Assembly (NCBI RefSeq): GCF_016863315.1 | Contig: NZ_BOOQ01000016.1 | Coordinates: 1 to 64,000, forward strand | Length of the DNA: 64,000 nucleotides | Direction: 5' to 3' | From: Planotetraspora silvatica | GTDB taxonomy: Bacteria > Actinomycetota > Actinomycetes > Streptosporangiales > Streptosporangiaceae | In this document: positions 8,452 to 19,241 of the stretch, one piece after another | How the letters are laid out: every line of letters begins with the position of its first letter | How positions within the stretch are numbered: position 1 is the stretch's first letter | Program-made: the position numbers and the translations under genes | The notes under the pieces: generated by a model | Database searches by the model: none | What the model saw: the letters and a program-made list of their open reading frames with translations, nothing else | What the model was told of the DNA's origin: nothing

Positions 8452-9315
8452 ATGCGCGACATGAACACCGTGGTGGGCACCCACGACATCCTGCTGGTGA
8501 CGCTCGGGACGCTGCGTTACGACGTGGCGGCCGAGCTCATGGAGGCGGGCAGGCTGCCCAACCTGGCCCGCGTGCTGCCGGAAGGGAGGTGGGAGCGCCG
8601 GCACAGCCCGGGAAGCTTCACCTACGCCGCCCACGCCGCGATGTTCGCGGGCTTCCTGCCCACGCCGGTCGAACCGGGAGCGCACGCACGCCCGTTCGCC
8701 GCGCGGTTCCCCGGAAGCGAGACGACCGCCGACGGCACCTGGGTGTTCGACGCGCCGGATCTGCCGACGGGCCTGGCCAAGGCGGGTTACCACACGGTGT
8801 GCGTGGGAGGCGTCGGCTCCTTCAACAAGGAGACCCCGCTCGGATCCGCCCTGCCCGGCCTGTTCGCGGAGAGCCACTGGTCGCCCGAGTTCGGCGCCAC
8901 CTGCCGCCACTCGCTGGAGCGGCAGATCGACCAGGCCGAGCGGGTGGTGCGGGACAGGGACGAGCCGGTGTTCCTGTTCGTCAACGTTTCGGCCCTGCAC
9001 CAGCCCAACTGGTTCCATCTGCCGGGCGGAGCGCGGGAGGACGGCGACACGCTGGAGAGCCACGCCGCCGCCCTGGAGTACGTGGACAGGCACATCGGAC
9101 GCCTGTTCGCCCTCATGACCAGGCGCAGGCCGTGCTTCACGATCATCTGCTCCGACCACGGCACCGCGTACGGCGAGGGCGGGCACACCGGCCATCGGAT
9201 CGGCCATGAGGTCGTCTGGACGGTTCCGTACGCCGAGTTCGTGCTGGAGCGGGCGCAGGCCAGGCCGCGGCCGCAGTGGGGACGCTCGCGCGCGTGGGAC
9301 CGGATCAGCGGATGA
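8452..9315 (+). CDS. STM4013/SEN3800-like hydrolase (alkaline phosphatase superfamily)
   Basis: A 287-residue protein of the sulfatase/phosphodiesterase-like STM4013 family, recognised from the N-terminal VGTHDILLVTL...TLRYDV pattern, the SFTYAAHAAMFAGFLP segment and the C-terminal SDHGTAYGEGGHTGHR metal-site motif. The family position normally holding Asp in L-D-T-L-R-Y-D reads Gly here (VTLGTLRYD), so one metal ligand may be missing. The sulfatase CxPSR motif is absent, as expected for this family. Its usual neighbours (radical SAM STM4011/4012 and ATP-grasp STM4014) are not present. I chose the ATG at 8452 because GGGAGAG precedes it by about 5 nt; the open frame extends further upstream without coding features. 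Confidence 0.75.
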   Translation: MRDMNTVVGTHDILLVTLGTLRYDVAAELMEAGRLPNLARVLPEGRWERRHSPGSFTYAAHAAMFAGFLPTPVEPGAHARPFAARFPGSETTADGTWVFDAPDLPTGLAKAGYHTVCVGGVGSFNKETPLGSALPGLFAESHWSPEFGATCRHSLERQIDQAERVVRDRDEPVFLFVNVSALHQPNWFHLPGGAREDGDTLESHAAALEYVDRHIGRLFALMTRRRPCFTIICSDHGTAYGEGGHTGHRIGHEVVWTVPYAEFVLERAQARPRPQWGRSRAWDRISG

Positions 9316-9421
9316 GCCTGTACGCCCCGATGAGACCCCCCTTCCGACCGGGGTGATTACAGAATTACGATCGCTCACAGCGAACTGGCGCAAAACTGGG
9401 AACAGTGACGGGCTCCTGTTA

Positions 9422-9442
9422 GTTGAGTCGGCATAACTCAAC
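9422..9442 (+). promoter_or_regulatory. HAIR operator (HspR binding site) upstream of lon
   Basis: A perfect inverted repeat GTTGAGT-N7-ACTCAAC ends 13 bp before the lon ATG. It matches the HspR-associated inverted repeat (consensus CTTGAGT-N7-ACTCAAG) in arm sequence and in the 7-bp spacer. HspR represses dnaK, clpB and lon in Streptomyces, so heat-shock derepression of lon is expected here. The hspR gene is not in the window. Confidence 0.9.
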
Positions 9443-9455
9443 CTTGGGAGTACGC

Positions 9456-11819
<2,364 letters not shown>

Positions 11820-11825
11820 CCCACC

Positions 11826-11870
11826 GCGTACGGCTCGCGCTCCCATGTCCCGGGAGTGCGAGCCGTACGC
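11826..11870 (+). terminator. Strong terminator after lon
   Basis: Two 19-nt arms, 11826-11844 and 11852-11870, pair with one G-T type mismatch around a 7-nt loop. The stem begins 7 bp after the lon stop codon. There is no U-tract, as is usual in high-GC actinobacteria. Confidence 0.85.
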
Positions 11871-11933
11871 ATGCGTGTGCGGCCTGGTGAGAGGATCTTC
11901 CGCCGGATCCGGGTGCCCGAGTAATGTTCTGTT

Positions 11934-13469
11934 ATGCATCCGGGAGCCATCGCGGCCGAGACGCCAGACAAGCCGGCGGTGATCATGGCGGGCTCCGGCC
12001 GCGTGGTCACGTACCGGGAACTCGACGAGGAGTCCAACCGCCTGGCCCACCTGTTCCGGGCCACCGGGCTCCAGCCGGGCGACCACATCGCCTTCATGCT
12101 GGAGAACCATCCCCTCTTCCTGACCATCGCCTGGGCCGCCCACCGTGCCGGGCTGTACTACACGGCGATCAGCTCCCGCCTCCAGGCCGAGGAGCTCGCC
12201 TACATCCTGAACAACTGCGGTGCCCGGGCCTTCATCTCCTCGGCGAAGCTGGCGGCCGTCGCCACCTCCGTGACCGGCGAGACGCCGGGGGTCGAGGTGC
12301 GGCTGATGCTCGACGGCACCGCGCCCGGCTTCACGTCCTACGAGGAGGCGACGGCCACGTGGCCGGTGACGCCCATCGCGGACGAGTGCCAGGGCGTGGA
12401 CATGCTGTACTCGTCGGGCACCACCGGGCGGCCCAAGGGGGTCAAACCCACGCTGAGCAAGGCGCCGCTCGACTCTCCCGGACCGCTGCTGCAGCTCATC
12501 CAGTTCCTGTTCGCCCCGACCCCTGAGAGCGTGTACCTGTCGCCCGCCCCGCTCTACCATGCCGCCCCGCTGCGGTACTGCATGAACTTCCAGCGGGCCG
12601 GGGCGACCATCGTCGTGATGGAACGGTTCGACCCCGAGGAGGCGCTCCAGCTCATCGAGAGGTACCGCGTCACGCACTCGCAGTGGGTGCCGACGATGTT
12701 CATCAAGCTGCTGAAGCTGCCGCCCGAGGTCAGGTCGCGTTACGAGCTGTCCTCGCTGAGGTGCGCCATCCACGCCGCCGCTCCCTGCCCCGTCCCCGTC
12801 AAGGAGCAGATGATCGAGTGGTGGGGGCCGATCATCCACGAGTACTACGCGGGCACCGAGGGCAACGGCTTCCTCTACGTCGGCTCGGAGGAGTGGCTGA
12901 AGCACAAGGGCACGGTGGGCCGGCCGCTGCTCGGGGTCGTGCACATCTGCGACGAGGAGGGTGATGAACTGCCTCCGGGCGAGCACGGAACGGTCTATTT
13001 CGCCGACGGCCCCCGGTTCGTCTACCACGGGGACCCGGACAAGACCCGCTCCGCGCAGGACCCGCTGGGCAGGGGCTGGACCACGCTCGGTGATATCGGC
13101 TACGTCGACGAGGAGGGCTTCCTCTACCTCACCGACCGCCGCTCCTACATGATCATCTCGGGCGGGGTGAACGTCTATCCCCAGGAGGCCGAGAACGTGT
13201 TGTCGGTCCACCCCAAGGTGGCCGACGTGGCCGTCTTCGGCGTGCCGGACGAGGACATGGGCGAGCAGGTGAAGGCCGTCGTGCAGCCCGTCGTCCCGGA
13301 GGAGGCGGGCCCGGAGCTCGCGGCCGAGCTCATCGAGTACTGCCGGGCACGCCTCGCCCATTACAAATGCCCGAAGTCGGTGGACTTCCGCGACGAACTC
13401 CCGAGACACCCGACGGGCAAGTTGTACAAGCGCCTGTTGCGCGATGAATACTGGCCCCCGACGTCGTGA
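11934..13469 (+). CDS. Acyl-CoA synthetase (AMP-forming, FadD-like)
   Basis: A 511-residue member of the ANL superfamily that activates a carboxylic acid as acyl-AMP and transfers it to CoA. Visible motifs: P-loop DMLYSSGTTGRPKGV (about 160-175), the Y-x-G-T-E motif in YYAGTEGNGF, the hinge/A8 region RRSYMIISGGVNVYPQE, and the catalytic C-terminal Lys in PTGKLYKR. Full length for the family. The A3 loop starts with S-S-G-T-T-G. The substrate is probably a fatty or aromatic acid; sequence does not discriminate. Start at the ATG at 11934, about 60 bp beyond the lon terminator, so it has its own promoter. It stands alone, and htrA follows 134 bp later. Confidence 0.92.
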   Translation: MHPGAIAAETPDKPAVIMAGSGRVVTYRELDEESNRLAHLFRATGLQPGDHIAFMLENHPLFLTIAWAAHRAGLYYTAISSRLQAEELAYILNNCGARAFISSAKLAAVATSVTGETPGVEVRLMLDGTAPGFTSYEEATATWPVTPIADECQGVDMLYSSGTTGRPKGVKPTLSKAPLDSPGPLLQLIQFLFAPTPESVYLSPAPLYHAAPLRYCMNFQRAGATIVVMERFDPEEALQLIERYRVTHSQWVPTMFIKLLKLPPEVRSRYELSSLRCAIHAAAPCPVPVKEQMIEWWGPIIHEYYAGTEGNGFLYVGSEEWLKHKGTVGRPLLGVVHICDEEGDELPPGEHGTVYFADGPRFVYHGDPDKTRSAQDPLGRGWTTLGDIGYVDEEGFLYLTDRRSYMIISGGVNVYPQEAENVLSVHPKVADVAVFGVPDEDMGEQVKAVVQPVVPEEAGPELAAELIEYCRARLAHYKCPKSVDFRDELPRHPTGKLYKRLLRDEYWPPTS

Positions 13470-13603
13470 TATAAGAGCCGCGTGCGGCATCCGCCGGTAG
13501 GAACCGCTGATCGCTTAGCGTGACCTTATCGAGGATTTGCCATCGTAGTGGTTGTACCGGCGGAGAGCCGGATCACCGGCAGATCCAATTGAGGGGGATG
13601 GCG

Positions 13604-14896
13604 ATGAGCTCAGACGAGCAGGGTCGCGGCAACGACACCGAGGTGCTCCCCGGTCACGGCTGGAGCCAGTTCGGCAGGACTCCGCCACAGCAGGGCCAGT
13701 ACGGCGGAGGCTATGGCGGTTATGGCAGCCAGGGGCCGTACGACACCTCGCCGTACGGCGGGCCGCCGCAGCGGCAGAAGACCGGGATGACCGGCAGGCA
13801 GAAAGTGATCACGGGCCTCGCGCTCGCCGTCGTGGCGATCGGCGGCGGAGCCACGGGGGCCCTCGTCGCCAACGCGACGCACGACGGCCAGACCGTGATC
13901 TCCAGCCCGCTCGTGAACCCCGCGTCGAACACCTCGGTCAACACCATCGCGGAGGTGGCCAAGGCCATCCAGCCTTCCGTGGTGTCGATCAGGATCACGA
14001 CGCAGAACGGCGGCGGTGAGGGGTCCGGCGTGATCCTGTCGGCCGACGGCCTGATCCTGACCAACAACCACGTGGTCGCCGAGCTCGGCCAGGGCGGCGG
14101 CGACGTCAAGGTCAAGTTCAGTGACGGTAAGACGGCCTCGGCCACGGTCAAGGGCACCGACCCGACGACCGACCTCGCCGTGATCCAGGCGCAGGGCGTT
14201 TCCGGCCTGACGCCCGCCTCGCTCGGCGACAGCGACAAGCTCCAGGTCGGCGACGCGGTGCTCGCCATCGGAAGCCCGCTGGGCCTGGAAGGCTCGGTCA
14301 CGTCGGGCATCGTGAGCGCGCTCGACCGCACCCTCACCGAGGGGGGCGAGGACCAGCAGCAGCAGCCGTTCCCGTTCGGCCAGCAGCAGCAACAGCAGCA
14401 GCAGGGCACGACGATCGGCGGCATGGTCCAGACGGACGCGGCGATCAACCCGGGCAACTCGGGCGGCGCCCTGGTCAACGCGGCAGGCCAGGTCATCGGC
14501 ATCAACACCGCCATCGCGACCTCCGGGCAGAGCTCGGGCAACATCGGCGTGGGCTTCGCGATCCCGATCAACACCGCCCGGCAGGTCGCCGACCAGCTCA
14601 TCAAGAGCGGCAAGGCGACGCACGCCTTCCTCGGCGTGAGCCTGGCCGACGCCACCGGTGACGCCGAAGGCGCCGTGATCAGCTCGATCACGGCGGGCAG
14701 CCCGGCGGACAAGGCCGGTCTCGAGGACGGGGACCTCGTCACCAAGGTGAACGACAAGGTGGTCGACAGCGCGGAGACGCTCGTCGGCGAGATCCGCAGT
14801 TCCCGTCCCGGCGACAAGGTCACCATCACCTACTCGCGGAACGGCAAGGTCTCGACGGCGTCGATCACGCTCGCGGAGCAGGCGGCGAACAGCTGA
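13604..14896 (+). CDS. HtrA/DegP-like membrane-anchored serine protease with PDZ domain
   Basis: A 430-residue envelope quality-control protease. The N-terminal cytoplasmic part (1-60) is Gln/Gly/Tyr-rich, followed by one membrane anchor (about 67-92, KVITGLALAVVAIGGGATGA). The trypsin-like domain shows His in LTNNHVVAE, Asp in TDLAVIQ and Ser in NPGNSGGALVN. An unusual Gln-rich loop (two runs, around residues 250-268) sits before the catalytic Ser. One PDZ domain (about 340-425) completes the chain, ending in TYSRNGKVSTASITL. I prefer the ATG at 13604 because GAGGGGG lies 7-13 nt upstream; the ATG at 13598 overlaps that site. A GGAAC element at 13500 hints at an ECF (SigE-type) promoter. Confidence 0.93.
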   Translation: MSSDEQGRGNDTEVLPGHGWSQFGRTPPQQGQYGGGYGGYGSQGPYDTSPYGGPPQRQKTGMTGRQKVITGLALAVVAIGGGATGALVANATHDGQTVISSPLVNPASNTSVNTIAEVAKAIQPSVVSIRITTQNGGGEGSGVILSADGLILTNNHVVAELGQGGGDVKVKFSDGKTASATVKGTDPTTDLAVIQAQGVSGLTPASLGDSDKLQVGDAVLAIGSPLGLEGSVTSGIVSALDRTLTEGGEDQQQQPFPFGQQQQQQQQGTTIGGMVQTDAAINPGNSGGALVNAAGQVIGINTAIATSGQSSGNIGVGFAIPINTARQVADQLIKSGKATHAFLGVSLADATGDAEGAVISSITAGSPADKAGLEDGDLVTKVNDKVVDSAETLVGEIRSSRPGDKVTITYSRNGKVSTASITLAEQAANS

Positions 14897-14972
14897 GCCC
14901 CCCGGAACGCCCCTGGCAACTCCCCGGGTCATCCCCGGCGAGTCCCCCGGAAGCGTCTTCGAGACCGTCCCC

Positions 14973-15000
14973 AGCCGGCGGCCCCCAGCGGCCGCCGGCT
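14973..15000. terminator. Bidirectional terminator between htrA and cydC
   Basis: Perfect 11-bp arms AGCCGGCGGCC (14973-14983) and GGCCGCCGGCT (14990-15000) flank a 6-nt loop. The position serves both the rightward htrA transcript and the leftward cyd operon, whose last stop codon is at 15011. Confidence 0.7.
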
Positions 15001-15010
15001 CGACGTCGCG

Positions 15011-16729
15011 TCAGCGACGCGTGAGCACCTCGGACTCCCACAGGTCCCGGTAATAGCCGGGAGTGGCGACCAGGGCGTCGTGCGGCCCGCGCTGCACGAC
15101 CCGTCCGCCCTCCAGGACGATGATCTCGTCCACCTGCTCGAGCCCGCGAAGACGGTGGGTGACCAGCACCGTCGTCCGGCCTCTTGTTGCGTCCAGCAGG
15201 TCGGCCAGCAGGGCGTCCGCCGTCTCCTCGTCGACGGCCTCCGCCGGCTCGTCCAGCAGGAGCACCTGCGGATCGAAAAGCAGGGCGCGGGCCAGGGCGA
15301 GGCGCTGGAGTTGCCCGCCGGACACCGTCCGCCCGTCCTCGCCGAGCGTCGTGTCCCATCCGGTCCGGTCAGTCCAGCCGTCCAGGCGGGCCTGCCGTAC
15401 GGCATGGGCGAGGTCCTCGTCGGAGGACTCCGGGCCGGCGAGCCGGAGGTTGTCGCGGAGAGTGGCCTGGAAGACGTAGGGATCCTGGGTGAGCCCGGTG
15501 ATCCTGGCACGGACGTCGTCGGAGGCGTACCGCCGGATGTCCACCCCATCGATCCTGATATTTCCGGATTCGAAGTCGACGGTCCGCATGAGTGCGGCCA
15601 GCAGGGTGCTCTTCCCGGCGCCGCTCGGCCCGACGATCGCCACCCGGTCGCCGGGCGCCAGCCTCATGCTCACCCCGTTGAGCGCGGGTTCCCTGTCCCC
15701 GTGGCGGACCACCAGATCCTCGATCTCGACGGTCGGCGGCGTTTCCGGCAACGTGAGGGGATCGCCTGGCTCGGCCACCGCCGGCGGTGTCGCGCCGATC
15801 TCCCGCAACCTCCGCAGGGCGGCGAGCACGCCGGCGAACCGTTCGCCCGCGGCCCCGAGCGGCAGCACGGGCTCGAAGGAGACCAGCGAGGTCAGGGCGA
15901 GGACGGCCGTCGCGACGCCGTCCAGATCCGCGGAACGGGCCGCGAGCACGACGGCCACCACGGTCAGCCCCTGCACGAGCACGCCGAGCCCGAGTGCCGC
16001 CGCGTTGACCCGCGACTGGCCGCGTTCGAGCTTCGCGAGCCGGGCGTCCGCGTCCATCCCGGCGGAGAGGGCCTGGTCCCGGGCGCCGTACGCCGCGAGG
16101 TCGGCCGCACCATGGACGAGGTCGGCCACGCGCGCGGCCAGTTCGGCCCTGGCCGGTGCGATCCGGGCGGACCATCTCCGCGCGGCCGCGGCCGTACCGG
16201 CAGGCAGGGCGACGCCCGCCACCAGCAGGCCCAGGGCCAGCAGGAGCGCCGCGAAGGGCAGGATGAACGCGGTGAGGACCACGGCGGCCGTCCCGGCGAG
16301 GAGCGCGGCGAGGGCGGGCAGCAGACACCGGACGAGCAGGTCCTGGACCGCGTCGGTGTCGTCCACCATCCGGCTGAGCAGGTCGGCGCCGCGCCGCGGC
16401 AGCGGCCCGGTGGGGACGAGCGCCTGGTAGAGGCGTTCGCGCGTGCCCGCCTGGGCGCGGAGGGCGACGTCGTGGCCGGACAGCCGCTCGCCGTACCTGA
16501 AGATCCCGCGGGTGGTGGCGAAGGCCCGCACCGCCACGATGGCGACGGAGAGCGCGGCCAGCGGAGGCTGCTCGGCCGCCCTCGTGATCATCCACGCGGC
16601 CGCCGCGATCAGCGCGATCCCCGCGAGGTCGGCGGCCGCCCCCGCGAGTGTCGCGAGGATCAGCCTTCGGGGCATCCCGGGCGCGAGAAGCCGCAGAGGT
16701 GTGCCGGATTCGGTGGCCATGCCGGTCAT
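15011..16729 (-). CDS. cydC: ABC transporter CydC (cytochrome bd assembly)
   Basis: A 572-residue half-transporter with an N-terminal six-helix membrane domain (about 20-310) and a C-terminal ATPase. Walker A is GPSGAGKST, the signature is VSGGQLQRLALARALL, Walker B is VLLLDEPAEAVDEE, and the switch is VTHRLRG. CydC pairs with CydD to form a heterodimer needed for maturation of cytochrome bd, probably by exporting thiols or handling heme. The start ATG overlaps the cydD stop (ATGA), so translation is coupled; a second ATG three codons later is an alternative. It is the last gene of cydABDC. Confidence 0.92.
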   Translation of the reverse strand: MTGMATESGTPLRLLAPGMPRRLILATLAGAAADLAGIALIAAAAWMITRAAEQPPLAALSVAIVAVRAFATTRGIFRYGERLSGHDVALRAQAGTRERLYQALVPTGPLPRRGADLLSRMVDDTDAVQDLLVRCLLPALAALLAGTAAVVLTAFILPFAALLLALGLLVAGVALPAGTAAAARRWSARIAPARAELAARVADLVHGAADLAAYGARDQALSAGMDADARLAKLERGQSRVNAAALGLGVLVQGLTVVAVVLAARSADLDGVATAVLALTSLVSFEPVLPLGAAGERFAGVLAALRRLREIGATPPAVAEPGDPLTLPETPPTVEIEDLVVRHGDREPALNGVSMRLAPGDRVAIVGPSGAGKSTLLAALMRTVDFESGNIRIDGVDIRRYASDDVRARITGLTQDPYVFQATLRDNLRLAGPESSDEDLAHAVRQARLDGWTDRTGWDTTLGEDGRTVSGGQLQRLALARALLFDPQVLLLDEPAEAVDEETADALLADLLDATRGRTTVLVTHRLRGLEQVDEIIVLEGGRVVQRGPHDALVATPGYYRDLWESEVLTRR

Positions 16730-18435
16730 GCGGCTCCTCTCTGCGCGTGGTCGTGCAGGCGGACGACCCGGTCGGCCAGTTCGATCATGGCGGGGCGATG
16801 GGCGACGATGATCGAGGTCCTTCCCTCGGACAGCCTCCGCGTGGCCTCGACGACCGCGGCTTCGCTCCTGCCGTCCAGGCGTGCCGTCGGCTCGTCGAGC
16901 AGGAGCACCTCGGCCGACGGGCGGCAGAACGCGCGGGCGAGCGCGACCCGCTGGCGCTGGCCCGCCGACAGGTTCGCGCCGCGTTCGCCGAGCTCCGTCT
17001 CATAGCCGTACGGCAGGGCCTCGACGAACTCGGCCGCCTGTGCGGCCGCGGCAGCCGTACGGACCTCGTCCGGCGAGGCGTCGGAACCCAGGGAGATGTT
17101 GGCGGCGACCGTCGCGGCGAAGAGGTGGGGACGCTGGGGCACGAAGGCGAGCCGGCGCCGCCACTCGTCGCGGTCCAGTCCGGAGAGGTCGGCGCCGTCG
17201 ATCAGCACCCGGCCCTCGGACGGCGTGACGAACCCGAGCAGGGCGTGGAGCAGCGTGCTCTTGCCGGCTCCGCTCGGGCCCACGATCGCCACCCTCTCGC
17301 CCGGCGAGATCCGCAGGGTGACGGCGTCGAGCGCGTTCTCCTCGCGGCCGGGGTACCGGACGGTCACCCCCTCGAACCGGATCTCTGGCGGTGCATGATC
17401 ACGACCGGAAATCCGCAGGCCGGGGGCTTGAATGCGAATCTGTGCATGATTACGGGCAGGTTTGGGCAGGTCAGCGGGCTGTTCGCGAACCTGTGCATGA
17501 TCACGGGCGATCGTGGGGGTGATGAGGGAGAAGGCCTGGTCGGCGGCGGCCACTCCTTCCATGGCGGCGTGGAACGTCGTGCCCATCGCCCGCAGGGGGA
17601 TGTAGGCCTCCGGGGCCAGGAGCAGCACCAGCAACGCCGTATGGAGGTCGAGCGACCCCGACAGCAGTCGCAGGCCGACGGGGACTGCGACCAGGGCGAG
17701 CGAGAGCGACGCCACGAGTTCCAGGACCAGCGACGACAGGAACGCCACCCGCAGCGTCCGCATCGTCGCGGTCCGGTGGGCCGCGGCGACCTGCTGGATC
17801 ACCGACGCCTGGTGGCGTGCCCGGCCGAAGGCCCGCAGGGTCGGGAGGCCGCGGACGACGTCGAGGAAGTGGCCGCCGAGCCTGGTCAGCGCCTCCCATT
17901 GCTGCTGCGTGACCGCCCGGGTGGTCCAGCCGACCAGCGCCCCGAAGATCGGGATGAGCGGCAGCGTGAGCAGGACGATGACAGCGGTCTCGAGGTCGGC
18001 CACGAAGAGCCGCACGACGACCGCGATCGGGATGACCCCCGCCACGGCGACCGCCGGCAGGTAGCCGGTCAGGTAGGCGTCCAGGGCGTCCAGACCGCGT
18101 CCCGCGAGTGTGACGAGCTCGCCGGATCGCTGGGAGCCGGCGGTGTCCGGCTCCTGGAAACGCGACAGCAGTCGGCGACGCAGCGCGGACTTCAGCGCCG
18201 TGGCGGTGCGACCGGCGAAGACGCCCCGCCCCCAGCCGAGCAGCCCCCGCGCCGCCACGACGAGTGCCAGCGGGAGCAGGACGGCCACGGCGAACCGGCC
18301 GGAGAGCACTCCTGCCAGCAGTTCCGCCTGCACGAGCACGAGGACCCCGGCCGCCACGGCGGCGGCCAGGCAGGCGGCGAGGTGCGGCCGCACGGTCCGT
18401 TCGGATCGTGCGAGCCGCAGGAGATCCTTGTGCAA
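16726..18435 (-). CDS. cydD: ABC transporter CydD with in-frame 17-residue repeats
   Basis: A 569-residue half-transporter, partner of CydC. The membrane domain spans about 15-305 and the ATPase about 350-560, with Walker A GPSGAGKST, signature LSAGQRQRVALARAF and Walker B VLLLDEP. Between the two domains (about residues 310-350) lies an insertion made of a 17-residue repeat beginning RDHAQ or RNHAQ. It is encoded by DNA that repeats exactly every 51 bp and is unlike the rest of the gene. The start is a TTG, 33 bp after cydB. Otherwise the family features and length are normal, so the protein is probably active. Confidence 0.92.
   Translation of the reverse strand: MHKDLLRLARSERTVRPHLAACLAAAVAAGVLVLVQAELLAGVLSGRFAVAVLLPLALVVAARGLLGWGRGVFAGRTATALKSALRRRLLSRFQEPDTAGSQRSGELVTLAGRGLDALDAYLTGYLPAVAVAGVIPIAVVVRLFVADLETAVIVLLTLPLIPIFGALVGWTTRAVTQQQWEALTRLGGHFLDVVRGLPTLRAFGRARHQASVIQQVAAAHRTATMRTLRVAFLSSLVLELVASLSLALVAVPVGLRLLSGSLDLHTALLVLLLAPEAYIPLRAMGTTFHAAMEGVAAADQAFSLITPTIARDHAQVREQPADLPKPARNHAQIRIQAPGLRISGRDHAPPEIRFEGVTVRYPGREENALDAVTLRISPGERVAIVGPSGAGKSTLLHALLGFVTPSEGRVLIDGADLSGLDRDEWRRRLAFVPQRPHLFAATVAANISLGSDASPDEVRTAAAAAQAAEFVEALPYGYETELGERGANLSAGQRQRVALARAFCRPSAEVLLLDEPTARLDGRSEAAVVEATRRLSEGRTSIIVAHRPAMIELADRVVRLHDHAQRGAA
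17391..17508. repeat. 51-bp in-frame tandem repeat inside cydD
   Basis: The octamer TGCATGAT occurs at 17392, 17443 and 17494, exactly 51 bp apart. Flanking bases are partly conserved: on the gene strand, cores of the type CGTGATCATGCACAGGTTCG. The period is 17 codons, so the cydD frame is kept. The composition is more A+T-rich than the flanks, which suggests inserted repeat DNA rather than duplicated transporter sequence. Confidence 0.85.
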
Positions 18436-18468
18436 CGGAGGCCCAATCGGACGACGGCCGGCAGACGG

Positions 18469-19230
18469 TCAGAAGAACGTGGGCAGCGCACCCCTGCTGA
18501 AGGTGCGCCACACCCATACTTGCGCGCCCACGAGGATCGGGACGCACGGCAACACAATGGCACCCAGGGTGGTCAGTGTCTCCGGCGGGGCGGCGTGGTC
18601 GATGAGGGCGGAGGCAACGACGGCGACGGCCAGGGCGGCGGGGATCGCGGCCGTCAGAGCCGTCAGCAGCAGGGCCCTCCCGGTGCGCCGCGCTCCGCGG
18701 ACCGCGGGGTCGCCGGGGAGTCGCCACGCCGCGAAGGTCCAGCCGTGGACGCAGAACGCCAGCGCGACCACGATCCCCCCGGCGACGCCTGCCGGGCCGA
18801 GGAGGGGAGCCGACATTCCGCGGGCCAGCGCCACCAGCGTCATGCCCCAGGTCAGGGCCAGCCCGGCCGAGCCGAGGCAGATGGCGCCGTCCCACACCCT
18901 CCGCCAGGCGGCGCCGTCGGCGCGGCGGCGGAACCACAGGCCGGCGTCGCGTGTGATCCACGTCAGGAGCAGAGCCACGACCAGGGGGTACAGCCCGCTG
19001 AGCACCTCGCCTTCCAGGGTGGAGAAGGCGCCGAACAGGACGCCGACCAGCGCGACCAGCCAGACCTCGCCCGCGAGCACGAACGGCGCCATGGCCCCGA
19101 CGAGCCTGTCGCGATCTCCCTGAGACCGGCCGAGTACGGGCAGCAGGATGCCGAGCCCGATGTCGAAGCCCTCCAGGGCGAAGTAGCCGAGTAAGAGGAC
19201 GGCGAGGGCGCCGAACCAGATGATCTCCAT
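18469..19230 (-). CDS. cydB: Compact cytochrome bd oxidase subunit II (CydB-like)
   Basis: A 253-residue polytopic membrane protein. It begins like CydB (IIWFGALAVLLLGYFALEGFDIGLG) and ends with the family-type last helix (VPILVGAQVWVWRTF). It is about 80-120 residues shorter than usual CydB (roughly 330-380), with at least one helix pair missing in the C-terminal half. The conserved W-D-G-N-Q-V-W motif after helix 2 reads VLAGEVW, so the Asp (E. coli D58) linked to proton uptake is absent. It lies 11 bp after cydA and 33 bp before cydD in a cydABDC order, which supports the assignment. It could belong to a divergent bd-like group rather than a classical quinol oxidase. Confidence 0.82.
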   Translation of the reverse strand: MEIIWFGALAVLLLGYFALEGFDIGLGILLPVLGRSQGDRDRLVGAMAPFVLAGEVWLVALVGVLFGAFSTLEGEVLSGLYPLVVALLLTWITRDAGLWFRRRADGAAWRRVWDGAICLGSAGLALTWGMTLVALARGMSAPLLGPAGVAGGIVVALAFCVHGWTFAAWRLPGDPAVRGARRTGRALLLTALTAAIPAALAVAVVASALIDHAAPPETLTTLGAIVLPCVPILVGAQVWVWRTFSRGALPTFF

Positions 19231-19241
19231 GGTCGTGGTCC

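Noticed and set aside
16648-19194. 848-codon open frame on the plus strand across cydD and cydB
   Set aside because: Shadow of the cyd genes with Gln/Arg/Gly/His low-complexity sequence.
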